64,000 bases of DNA from Planctomyces sp. SH-PL62 (GTDB lineage Bacteria > Planctomycetota > Planctomycetia > Isosphaerales > Isosphaeraceae), in NCBI RefSeq assembly GCF_001610895.1, contig NZ_CP011273.1, positions 1,860,001 through 1,924,000 of the forward strand. The letters run 5' to 3'. Position numbers and translations under genes: made by a program. This document shows positions 45,520-53,890 of this stretch, one piece after another (within the stretch, counting starts at the first letter, position 1; every line of letters begins with the position of its first letter). Under the pieces are notes generated by a model. The model ran no database searches. It was not told the DNA's origin and saw only the letters and a list, made by a program, of their open reading frames with translations.

Positions 45520-47636
45520 TCAGGGATTCGGGCGGGGCTGATTCTCGGCCTGGCGACGCGCCGCGGCGCGGGCGGCGGGGCCGTCCGGGCGAGGTGCCGG
45601 CGGAGGTCGCCGGGCCAAGGGGCGTTGAGGATTGAGTTGCCTTTGCTGAGGAGAGCCAGCTTCTGGGCCTTGTTGCATCGGCCTCCGCATAGGCCCGTTC
45701 CTGGCCGCACCGGCCCTCGGTCCTTGCGGCCTACTCTCGGCCCTCGGCCTCGGGGCGGCGGGGCCGAGCTCGCGGGACTGTTGCGGCGGGAACGCCCGGC
45801 CGGCCATCGGGGCGGGACGGTTCGCGTTCGCGGCCGGGATGGGTCGTTCCTGATTCCTCGGTGCGGTGCCGCCGGGGCCGCACCGCCCGGTCCGGGCTGA
45901 GGCCGGGGGAAGGGCGCCGCTGGGTTCCGCGCCTGCAAGGGCTGGGCGGCGGGCATCGGTCGTTCGCGAGGGGCCATCGGGCCGGGGACCCGGCCGACCG
46001 GAGGCTCGCGACGCTCCGGCCGCGCGACCACGGCGTTCGGCCTGTCGGCGAGAGGTCGGGGGGCGACCGGGCGTGCGGGCCCTTCAGTGAGCGAGACCGC
46101 CTGATCCTGCGGGCGCGACGGGCGGGCCGGGCGCGCGGCCGGGGCGCGATCGAGCCTCGGGGCGGCGACGGGCGAGGCCGACATTGCGAACGGCCGGGGG
46201 CGGGCCTGCGCCAGTTGCTGCTGAGCCTGGGCCGGGCGAGCCGCGCCCGGGCCGGGGCGAGGCGTGGCCTCAAGCTCGCGCCCGGCGCGCTCGACCCGGA
46301 AGTCGGCCATTTGGCGAGACCGCGACTGCCATTGCCGTCGGGCGTCGACGTCGAGCCGTTCCAGCCTCGCCGCGCCCGGCTCCGGCCGTCGCATCGCGAC
46401 CTGCTCGATCGGACGACCGATCATCGCGGCCGGACCGTGCCCGGCACCAGTTCCTGGGCGCCCCCCGCGTCCCTGGTTGATGATGGTCACGTTGTTGGTG
46501 ATGTTGACGTTGTTCTGGACGATCCGGGTCTGCTCGATGTACGTCCGGGGCGGGCGCATCGCGATGTTGTCCCGACGAAGGACGTAGTCGTCGCGGCACC
46601 GCGAGGCCCAGCCGGGATTGCTCCGCACGTTGACCGACGCATAGAAGGTGAACAGCGGGTCGTAGTAGGCCGGGGGTCGCGGCCCCGACTGATAGGAGAA
46701 CGAGAACCAGGGGAAGACGCCCACGGAGAGGAACCGGCTGTCGTAGTAGTCGCCGAAGCAATAGTGATTGTAGGTCGGCTGCACGAACAGGTTGGCGACC
46801 AGCCCCGGTGCGGCGATGGTGATCGTGGGCGTGTAAACGTAGGCGGGTTGCAGATAGACCGGCCGGGCGTAGTAGACCGGCGCGAACAGGATGCCGCGAT
46901 CGACGAGGGGGAGGTCCCAGTAGCCTTCGACGAACAGGCAGCCACCGGGCGTCCAGACGTAGTGCGCAGGGACCCAGACCCAGGTCGGCTGGACGGCCGC
47001 CCAGAAGCCGGGACGCCAGACGTAGCGGGCCTGACGCCAGAACCAGCAGCCGGGGCTCCAGAAGACCTCGGTCGAGGGCCGGGGGATGTTCGGGCCGGCC
47101 TCCAGGCTGGCGGGGGGCTCGGGGAGGTAGGCGGCCTCGCCCTGCGCGAGCCCCACTTCGGCGTCGAGCGGCGCGGCGGCCTGGCCGACCGGGATCCAGG
47201 CGCCGGGGACCCACTGCGAGCCGTTGGGGACCGGGTTCCAGTACCCGGGGACCCACTGTCGGCCCGGAGGGGGCTCGCGCCAGATCCCGCTGACCCAGAC
47301 GAAGTCGTCGCGCCCCTGGTCCCAGCTCCAGTAGCCGGGCATCCATTGGACGTCGTCGCCGGCCGGCTTCTGGTCGGGGGGCATCTCCTCGACGGCTTCG
47401 GGAGGGGTCCTGGAGATGATCAGGCCGGGTTTCGGGTCGTTGACGACGGGGACCGCGAACGCCTCGTGGACGGGCCCGCGGGTCAGGACTTCCACGCCGT
47501 CCGGGGAGTCGCCCGACGGCCCCTGGCCGCGCGCCGTCGCGTAGATGGCGGACAGGCCGACCAGCCAGACGGCGGCCAGCGTCCGGGCTCCGGGTCCGAT
47601 CCGCTGGCGGTTGCAACTCGTCGATGTGCGATCCAT
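45520..47636 (-). CDS. Secreted WXXGXW-repeat protein with Pro/Arg/Gln-rich tail, apparently frameshifted
   Basis: A signal peptide (RTLAAVWLVGLSAIYATARG), then from about residue 85 to 260 a row of aromatic repeats of the WxPGYW/WxPGxW type (QWMPGYWSW, QWVPGYWNP, VWRPGFWAA), a Tyr-rich region, and a tail of about 300 residues rich in Pro, Arg, Ala and Gln. WXXGXW repeats are known in proteobacterial and planctomycete exported proteins. Near 45874-45877 (a run of four G, C on the coding strand) the likely frame changes: upstream the tail continues in one frame, downstream the natural-looking tail (PRNQERPIPAAN ... RQAENQPRPNP) is in the -1 frame and ends at 45520. Without the shift the protein would run into the helicase gene to 45405. 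Role unknown. Confidence 0.7.
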
Positions 47637-47808
47637 CCGTGCGCTCCTGACGTCGGAACGTGGCGGTCGGCCGTCGGACGCCTGCGAATCGCTTCGCCCG
47701 CCCGGTCGATCGCTCGTCCCATCTATGATGAACGGCGCGGCCGCCGTGCCGCGCATGGGGCGGTTCTACCAGAACCGCGCGGATTCGTCCCGGGCGTTTC
47801 GCGATCGC

Positions 47809-48612
47809 TCAGGCGGCCAGGGGATCGGACTGGAATTCGCGGGAGGCGATCGCGACGATCCGGGGGTCGACGAGCGGCTTCCCCTCGGCGTAGGCGATCA
47901 GGAGGCCGAGGTCGGCGAGGTGGTTCAGGCGCCTGGGGACGCCTAGCGCGGCGCGATGGAGATCGGCGAGGGCGTCGGGGGTGAACAGGGGCTCGCGACC
48001 GCCGGACGCCGCGAGCCGCCCCTGCACGTACGCCGTCGTCTCCGCCAGCGTCAACGGCGGCAGCAGGCTTCGGGCCGTCAGGCGGTCCTGCAAGGTCGCG
48101 GGGAGTTGCAGCAAAACCTCGGCGGTGCCGACCAGGAGGAGCGAAAGGACGGGGAGGCCGTCGGCGTGGAAGTTGAGGAGCAGGCGGAGCGACTCGAACA
48201 CCAAGGCGTCCTGGACGAGCTGGGCCTCGTCCACGATCAGCAGCGGCCGCGCCCCGCGCGAGGCGAATTCCGCCAGGGCCTCGCGAAGCCGCCGCAGGGC
48301 CGACGCCATCGTCGGGGCCGCGACGGGCTCGCCGCCGAGTTCCTCCGCAAGGTGGACGAGGAGGTCGTGGGCGGGCATGGCCGGAAAGGTCAGGTGGACC
48401 GTCGGCGCGTCGATCTCGGCGGCGAGGCGGAAGGCCGCCAGGGTCTTGCCCGATCCCGAGCCGCCGTAGAGCAGGGCGGGGCCCAGGCCGTGCTCCAGGC
48501 CATAGCGCACGCGTCGAAGGGCCGCGTCCCGGCTGGGGAGCGGGACGTAGGCCGACGCGCGGGCGGTTTCGCCGAACGGTCGCTGTTCGAGACCGTAATG
48601 GGCTTCGTACAC
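47809..48612 (-). CDS. ExeA/GspA-like AAA ATPase
   Basis: A 267-residue AAA ATPase beginning YEAHYGLEQRPFGET, the typical start of the ExeA/GspA family and of the ATPase found beside PEP-CTERM/exopolysaccharide loci. Walker A is GGSGSGKT (about residue 50), Walker B LLIVDEAQLV (about 125), then sensor-1 LLLVGTAEVL and the arginine finger region LQDRLTAR. It probably drives assembly of an envelope or export complex. The start is GTG at 48612, with GGGGAGGA directly upstream. It lies 17 bases after the tyrosine-kinase-like gene and is the third gene of that operon. Confidence 0.85.
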   Translation of the reverse strand: MYEAHYGLEQRPFGETARASAYVPLPSRDAALRRVRYGLEHGLGPALLYGGSGSGKTLAAFRLAAEIDAPTVHLTFPAMPAHDLLVHLAEELGGEPVAAPTMASALRRLREALAEFASRGARPLLIVDEAQLVQDALVFESLRLLLNFHADGLPVLSLLLVGTAEVLLQLPATLQDRLTARSLLPPLTLAETTAYVQGRLAASGGREPLFTPDALADLHRAALGVPRRLNHLADLGLLIAYAEGKPLVDPRIVAIASREFQSDPLAA

Positions 48613-48629
48613 GGATCCTCCCCGCGCGG

Positions 48630-49420
48630 TCAGGCGAACGTCTCGGCGAGCCCGAGCAGGGGGACGCCGCCGGCTTCGAGCACCTCGCGAGCCCGCAAGA
48701 TCGAGCGCTCGCCGGTGGCGTCTCGGCTGTGGACCAGGACCGCCGCGTCGACCGAGCGATGGAGCACGGCCGCCGAGAGCCCGGCGAACAGCGGGCCGCC
48801 GTCGATCAGCACCAGGTCGAAATCGCGACGCAATCGGGCCATGGTGCAGGCCCAGGCGGCGCTCGCCAGGAAGTCCCTGGGCCGCGAGACCGCGGCGCGC
48901 ATCGGCAGGACCCAGAGCCGGTCGCCGGCCGACTCGATCAGCGCGTCCTCGACGGCCTTGCCGTCCTCGACCACGTCGTCGAGCCCGACGTCGCAGCGAA
49001 TCCCGAGGGAACGTCCGAGCATCGGACCGGAGAGGTCGGCGTCGACGAGCAAGGTCTTGATCGGCCGTCCCGCCAGGGCGCGGGCCAGAGTGAGCACGAG
49101 CGTCGTGCGGCCTTCGGCGCGATGGCAACTCGTGAAGAGAAGGACCTTGACTCCCTTGCGATCGCGGGCCTCGAGAATCCGGTCGGCCATCTGCCGGAAG
49201 CGATCGCCCCAGGAGCGTTCCAGAACGTCGACGACCTCGGGCCATTCGAGCTTGCCGGCGGGAGGGGGAGCCGGAGGCTGATACACCTGGGAGGGCCGCA
49301 CGGGGCGGGTCGCCGCGTGGACCGGTGCGGCGAGGGGACGCCGACGACTCCAGGTGCTCGATCGCCCTCGCGTCCTTGCTGGGCGTAGACACGGCTGAGC
49401 GCCTCGTCAACTTCCCTCAT
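48630..49420 (-). CDS. CpsD/BY-kinase-like P-loop ATPase, altered Walker A, apparently frameshifted
   Basis: About 263 residues if one base is restored. N-terminal piece MREVDEALSRVYAQQG starts at 49420 with an excellent GAGGAGG box; the ATPase domain is in the -1 frame and would otherwise have to start at a GTG at 49301 without ribosome binding site. The join lies near a run of four G (C on the coding strand) at 49334-49337. The domain matches bacterial tyrosine kinases of the Wzc/CpsD type: P-loop CHRAEGRTT, where Arg replaces the usual Lys; Walker A' LLVDADLSGPMLG; Walker B DLVLIDGGPL. There is no Tyr-rich tail. Such proteins control polysaccharide export. Middle gene of a three-gene operon. 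Confidence 0.72.
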
Positions 49421-49892
49421 GAGACGCCTCCTCGCGACGTTCGGCGGGCAGCAGGTAGCCGGGGAAGACCACCGGGCTCTCGGGCTCGGCGTCGATCGCG
49501 TCGATCGCGCTGAACGGCCTGATCGACAGTCGGACCCGCAGGGGACCGGCGTCGTCGTCCATCCGGGGCGACGACGCGACTTCGGCCGCCTCCAGGCGTC
49601 GCACGGGGGGGACCCCCCAGGCTCCGACCGCGGTGAGGAGCGGCGCGAACGCCAGGACGAGGCAGGCCGCCACGCGGATCTCGCGACGCAGGCGGCGCCG
49701 GGGCCGTCGGGCTCCCGACCGCGCACGCATCCGATCCGCCCAACCTTCCTCCCAACTCTCGATCGAGGAAGGGCGACGACGGATCGGTCCCACGTCCGGG
49801 ACCTGGATCAGCGTCTGGCCCCAATCGAACTCGAACCCGCCGTCGTCGAACCGGGCGGTCGCGTCGTTCGTGGGTGCGAGGAAGGGAGTCAT
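49407..49892 (-). CDS. Small single-pass membrane protein, first gene of the kinase/ATPase operon
   Basis: A 161-residue protein of unknown family. N-terminal half polar (FDDGGFEFDWGQTLIQVPDV), then an Arg-rich patch (RRPRRRLRREIR), one membrane helix at about 75-95 (VAACLVLAFAPLLTAVGAWG) and a C-terminal part that ends VVFPGYLLPAERREE. Its last 14 bases overlap the start of the tyrosine-kinase-like gene. By position it may be the membrane partner of that protein, as Wzc-type kinases often need a separate activator helix; this is inference. Confidence 0.65.
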   Translation of the reverse strand: MTPFLAPTNDATARFDDGGFEFDWGQTLIQVPDVGPIRRRPSSIESWEEGWADRMRARSGARRPRRRLRREIRVAACLVLAFAPLLTAVGAWGVPPVRRLEAAEVASSPRMDDDAGPLRVRLSIRPFSAIDAIDAEPESPVVFPGYLLPAERREEASHEGS

Positions 49893-50223
49893 GGCGGTCG
49901 CCCTCGATTCGATCGGTTCGGTGTATCCGGCTGTTGGTCCATGAGGTCGACGGGGCGTGACCTACGTTCGTCTGCGGCTCGGCCCCGGAGCGTCCTCTCG
50001 CGATGGTGTTAGGATCGGCCGTCGCGGCGGGAAACTTGAACAGCCGTGACGAAAATACCGAAGCGCGAAGGACGTCCGATTCCGGGGCCGTTTCCGACGC
50101 GCCGGGTTTGCCGATCGTACGAATCGCGCGGTCGGGATGGTTTCGAAAAGCCGACCGCCCGACCGGATCGGCAAGGGGCCTGCGTCCGGTCGGGCGGTCG
50201 GGGGGGAGTCGGGGCGGGAGCCG
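49893..50223. other. Intergenic region between two minus-strand genes
   Basis: About 330 bases. It must hold the promoter of the three-gene operon to the left, and it contains the long terminator hairpin of the transglutaminase-like gene at 50145-50201. No gene recognised. Confidence 0.55.
50145..50201 (-). terminator. Intrinsic terminator of the transglutaminase-like gene
   Basis: Perfect 17-base arms: CCGACCGCCCGACCGGA (50151-50167) and its complement at 50185-50201, loop of 17. On the minus strand it is followed by CTTTTC. Lies about 20 bases after the stop codon. Confidence 0.8.
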
Positions 50224-51810
50224 TCAACGGCCTCGGAAGAAGCCGAAGAAGCTGCCGCGACGGGCCGTGGCGGGGGAGCCGTCGTAGCCGGGAGCGCCGG
50301 CGCCGGCGTTGGCCCCGGAGGGGGCGCCCGCGAACATGGTCCCGCCGACGCCCGGCAGGCTGCGACCGGCTTCGTACTGGGCGACGGGGAGGAACTCGGG
50401 GGGCTTGCCGGCGAACCGGGGGTTCGCCGCGCCGCCGTTGGCGAGGTCGAGCGACAGGACGTTCTCGAGCGTGACGTACGGGTTGTGCCCGGACCACTGG
50501 GATTCGAGGACCACCATCACGTTCAGGGGCGCGAACAAGGCCTCGCCGCCGACCGAGATCCAGTCGGCCGCGGCGGGATTGGTCTCGTCCACCCGGCCGT
50601 CCAGCCCGTATACCAGGCTGTACTCGTATTTGACGATTCGATCCTTCTCATCCTGCCCGTTGAGGGACGACCCCGTGTTGGCGTGGAGGTCGATCGAGAT
50701 CATGACGGCGCGGGGGCCGCGGCCGGGGATCGACTTGTACTCGGCGACGTACTTGTAGATCGCCTGGTTCCACACCTCCGCCTCCGAGCCGCGCGGCGGG
50801 AAGGCGCGCATGTTGGAGAGCAGGGCGATCCGCTCGCCGCGAATGTGGGTCTCGAGCATGGCGTGCACGCGCGAGACCTTCCAGTCGGTCGGGTCGGGGC
50901 CCGGGCGAGGGGGGCCGGCCGGGATGTCGGTGGCGTAATCGCCGATCCGGTGGTTGAGATGATTCTCGCCGAGCTCGGCGTACAGGGCCCTCAGCTCGTC
51001 CTTGGTCATGCCCGTGCCCGGGGCGGGGACGGGATCGTTGAAGCGGATCGACGCGACGGCGCCGCCGAGGCAGTGGCCCGGCCAGCGGCTGATGTCGTGA
51101 TTCTGCGTGTTGACCGCCTCCCAGATCCGCGCCGAGGTGCCGAAGAGCTGGTCGTACTTCAGCAACGGCGAGGGGGTCTGGAAGAGGGTCTTGTCGGGGC
51201 CCATCCAGAACAGGTCGTCATAGAGGTTGGGGAACCAGGTCGCGTCGTCCCCCGCGGCGGGCGAGGTCTCCAGGATCCCGTTCCGACCGGCCATGATGAT
51301 GTCCTGGCCCGGCGCGATGTAGCCTCCGGGCGCGGCGAGCCAGACGTCGTCGCCCTGGAGTTGCAAGGTGTCCACCCGCGCGTTGCCGCCGGCCCAGGGC
51401 TCGTGCAGCGAATCCGCCTTGGTCGGCCAGTAGTAGAAATTCCAGGGCTTCTTCGCGCTCTGGGCCGTCTGGACGAACTTGGTCTCGACCTTGTAACGCT
51501 TCTTGGCGCCGGCCACCTTGAAGGTGAACCATCCCTGCTGGTCGACGCCGACCTCCTGGCCGTTGGACCGGATCGCTCCGTTCGGCCCCTTGATCTCCTC
51601 GACGGTGCCATCCGTCGACTTGACGGTCAGCACGCCGCCGAAGCGCGTCGGGATATAGACCCCATAGTAATGCTCGCCTTCCCTGGCCTCGAGCGAGCCC
51701 CCCAATGGGACGGCGACGACTCGCTCTGTGGCGTCCGCCCGGGCGGTCGCCCCATAAAGGGCCGCGACCACCCCGAACATCGCACCACCGAGCCGAATGC
51801 CGATACGCAT
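50224..51810 (-). CDS. Secreted transglutaminase-elicitor-like protein
   Basis: A 528-residue exported protein with a signal peptide (MRIGIRLGGAMFGVVAALYGATARA). After a beta-type N-terminal region of about 120 residues comes a part resembling the transglutaminase-elicitor family (as I recall Pfam TGase_elicitor, from the oomycete GP42 enzyme and bacterial relatives): RWPGHCLGGAVASI with the candidate catalytic Cys at about 247, DELRALYAELGE, EVWNQAIYKYVAEY, and SIDLHANTGSS with a candidate His at about 375. Such enzymes form isopeptide bonds between Gln and Lys. Identification is by pattern and order, not by alignment. It is divergent from the Lys/Gln repeat gene, with about 690 bases between. 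Its own strong terminator follows. Confidence 0.6.
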   Translation of the reverse strand: MRIGIRLGGAMFGVVAALYGATARADATERVVAVPLGGSLEAREGEHYYGVYIPTRFGGVLTVKSTDGTVEEIKGPNGAIRSNGQEVGVDQQGWFTFKVAGAKKRYKVETKFVQTAQSAKKPWNFYYWPTKADSLHEPWAGGNARVDTLQLQGDDVWLAAPGGYIAPGQDIIMAGRNGILETSPAAGDDATWFPNLYDDLFWMGPDKTLFQTPSPLLKYDQLFGTSARIWEAVNTQNHDISRWPGHCLGGAVASIRFNDPVPAPGTGMTKDELRALYAELGENHLNHRIGDYATDIPAGPPRPGPDPTDWKVSRVHAMLETHIRGERIALLSNMRAFPPRGSEAEVWNQAIYKYVAEYKSIPGRGPRAVMISIDLHANTGSSLNGQDEKDRIVKYEYSLVYGLDGRVDETNPAAADWISVGGEALFAPLNVMVVLESQWSGHNPYVTLENVLSLDLANGGAANPRFAGKPPEFLPVAQYEAGRSLPGVGGTMFAGAPSGANAGAGAPGYDGSPATARRGSFFGFFRGR

Positions 51811-52497
51811 GATGCCTCCCGATACCGGTGTAGAGTTGATGACGCTACATCCTAGTCTAGCGCAATACCCGGACCGCGGACCACCGTGTCCTCGTCAACG
51901 GGCCCATGCTCTTCCGCCCCAACGTGCCAGCGGCTCCTTGCCAAACCTCCATCATGGTTCGGCTTCGAATCCGCTGCGGGGCGATCCCATTTGACCGGGT
52001 TCATGCACCCAGTCCCTTGAAACCCGGCAAAGACCCTAGAGCCCCCCAAGACGGCAAGTTCTCGAATCGACGATCTGATGTGGAACCCCGCTCGAGGGGA
52101 TTCACGCCCCGCATATCCATGACATTCGCCAAATTCACCAAAGCCCCCCAAGCCAGCAGGTTCTCGAATTTGTCAAGATCACTGGATGGGTCGGGGGGCG
52201 ATGCCGATAACCAGCAGTGGCCACCTCTGGGGTGGAGCATGGAACACGGCCAAGATGACCGGTTCAAGGCTCCCCTCACCGACCGAGGCCTGCCGGGCTG
52301 TCTCCAAAGAATGGAAGTGGGGACAGGCTTCACCTTCCGACCCTCGGGGACGAGGGTGAAGAACGAACGGGCGGTGGGGTCGGCGACCGGCCGGTGTCCT
52401 GGACACCAGCCAATCCCGGACCATCAGTGGAAAAGTCTGCTCACTCAGTCGATCGAGACGTCGACCGACGACCTCACTCATCACAGAGGACATCGCG
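51811..52497. other. Divergent intergenic region with two near-identical 28-base sites
   Basis: Nearly 700 bases, A/T-richer near 51800-52160. Contains two copies of AGCCCCCCAAG-N8-TTCTCGAAT at 52040-52067 and 52142-52169, and the palindrome at 52393-52407. Open frames cross it but have no ribosome binding site or protein-like composition. It must carry promoters of both the transglutaminase-like and the repeat gene. Confidence 0.55.
52393..52407. promoter_or_regulatory. Palindrome upstream of the repeat gene
   Basis: GGTGTCCTGGACACC: seven-base perfect arms around one base, about 90 bases before the repeat-protein start. Could be a repressor or activator site. Confidence 0.3.
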
Positions 52498-53415
52498 ATG
52501 ACCAGTGCGGTTCTAGTTGTTGCCCTGAGTGTCTCGGGCCAACTATTCCACAATAGTGCCCCGGCGAAGATCGCCCCGGCCCCCCAGGCCCCTTATAAGA
52601 TCGCCCCGGCCCCCCAGGCCCCGGTGAAGGTCGCCCCGGCCCCCCAGGCTCCGGCCAAGATCGCCCCGGCCCCCCAGGCTCCGGCCAAGATCGCCCCGGC
52701 CCCCCAGGCCCCGGCCAAGATCGCCCCGGCTCCTCAGGCCCCGGCCAAGATCGCCCCGGCCCCCCAGGCTCCGGCCAAGATCGCCCCGGCTCCTCAGGCC
52801 CCGGCCAAGATCGCCCCGGCCCCCCAGGCCCCGGCCAAGATCGCCCCGGCCCCTCAGGCCCCGGCCAAGATCGCCCCGGCCCCCCAGGCTCCGGCCAAGA
52901 TCGCCCCGGCTCCTCAGGCTCCGGCCAAGATCGCCCCGGCTCCTCAGGCTCCGGCCAAGATCGCCCCGGCCCCTCAGGCTCCGGCCAAGATCGCCCCGGC
53001 TCCTCAGGCTCCGGCCAAGATCGCCCCGGCCCCTCAGGCTCCGGCCAAGATCGCCCCGGCTCCTCAGGCTCCGGCCAAGATCGCCCCGGCCCCCCAGGCC
53101 CCGGCCAAGATCGCCCCGGCCCCCCAGGCCCCGGCCAAGATCGCCCCGGCCCCCCAGGCCCCGGCCAAGATCGCCCCGGCTCCTCAGGCCCCGGCCAAGA
53201 TCGCCCCGGCCCCCCAGGCTCCGGCCAAGATCGCCCCGGCCCCCCAGGCTCCGGCCAAGATCGCCCCGGCCCCCCAGGCTCCGGCCAAGATCGCCCCGGC
53301 CCCCCAGGCCCCGGCCAAGATCGCCCCGGCCCCCCAGGCCCCGGCCAAGGTCGCCCCGGCTCCTCAGTTCTTCCCGGCCCCCCAGGCCCCGGTGAAGGCT
53401 GCCCCCCAGAGCTGA
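52498..53415 (+). CDS. Secreted Pro/Ala-rich protein of tandem Lys/Gln decapeptide repeats
   Basis: A 305-residue protein. The first 20 residues contain a hydrophobic stretch (AVLVVALSVSG) that can act as a short signal peptide although it has no basic residue. Nearly all the rest is about 27 copies of APAKIAPAPQ; the second and third units (Y or V for A, V for I) and the last three are variant. Every unit has exactly one Lys and one Gln, giving a strictly periodic, extended chain with reactive Lys and Gln every ten residues. Start ATG at 52498 has AGAGGA eight bases upstream; a strong terminator follows. No other domain is present. A structural, probably surface, role is likely; a transglutaminase substrate role is proposed under findings. 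Confidence 0.78.
   Translation: MTSAVLVVALSVSGQLFHNSAPAKIAPAPQAPYKIAPAPQAPVKVAPAPQAPAKIAPAPQAPAKIAPAPQAPAKIAPAPQAPAKIAPAPQAPAKIAPAPQAPAKIAPAPQAPAKIAPAPQAPAKIAPAPQAPAKIAPAPQAPAKIAPAPQAPAKIAPAPQAPAKIAPAPQAPAKIAPAPQAPAKIAPAPQAPAKIAPAPQAPAKIAPAPQAPAKIAPAPQAPAKIAPAPQAPAKIAPAPQAPAKIAPAPQAPAKIAPAPQAPAKIAPAPQAPAKIAPAPQAPAKVAPAPQFFPAPQAPVKAAPQS
52561..53400 (+). repeat. Tandem 30-base repeat array inside the Lys/Gln-repeat gene
   Basis: Twenty-eight 30-base units in register, with CCGGCCAAGATCGCCCCGGC as the constant part. Differences between units are almost all synonymous (CCC/CCT, GCC/GCT in the CAG-flanking part), with three or four amino-acid changes confined to the first three and last two units. 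The block of identical internal units and variant ends is typical of arrays that expand and contract by recombination. Confidence 0.95.
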
Positions 53416-53460
53416 GATCGGTCTCTTAAAGATCGAGTCGACCAGTTCACCATAGAACAC

Positions 53461-53504
53461 CGGGCGTCGCACCCCAATCCGGGGGGCGACGCCCGTGTCG
53501 TTTT
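53461..53504 (+). terminator. Intrinsic terminator of the repeat gene
   Basis: CGGGCGTCGC (53461-53470) with GCGACGCCCG (53486-53495), inner CCCC/GGGG pairing, then TGTCGTTTT. Confidence 0.75.
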
Positions 53505-53890
53505 GTGGTGTTTCTTGATTTGATGCAACGGCCTCCCCGCCAGTCACTCCTCCCACACCTCGCCATTCCTCACCTCGTCCTCCCCCACTACGCCAAACGA
53601 CAGCCTGAAAACGCCTTAACTTACTGCGATTCAAGCCATTTGAGACGCAATAAGCGAGTCGGCGTCGGTCGCGTGTTCCTTGAAATCACCCATTGATGAA
53701 ATCGCCGACAAAACGCGCGCCAGCGACGGCGTGCCGGCAGAATACGACCTAGGCTTTCTGGCAGAGGTTGCATCAGAGACGCGAGCCCCGACGAAGAGGC
53801 GACCCGCCTCTCCATCAGGGACGCGCCGCCAGGGATAGACGAGAGCCGAGCTCGCCCACACGTTTCGCAACTCAAGGGAGTGCACCTACC
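53505..53890. other. Intergenic region before the matrixin gene
   Basis: About 390 bases, A/T-richer in 53510-53720. It holds the presumed promoter of the two-gene surface-protein unit, but no clear -10/-35 pair was identified. No small gene was recognised. Confidence 0.45.

Noticed and set aside
51906-52556. Open frame of about 216 codons before the repeat gene
   Set aside because: No ribosome binding site, odd composition, and it overlaps the start of the better supported repeat gene in another frame.
52561-53400. Regular repeats reminiscent of a CRISPR array
   Set aside because: Units of 30 bases follow each other directly with no spacers and keep one reading frame.
52543-53634. Antisense open frame through the tandem repeats (Arg/Gly/Asp/Leu repeats)
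   Set aside because: It exists only because the 30-base unit has no stop in that frame. The plus strand has the ribosome binding site, signal peptide and terminator.
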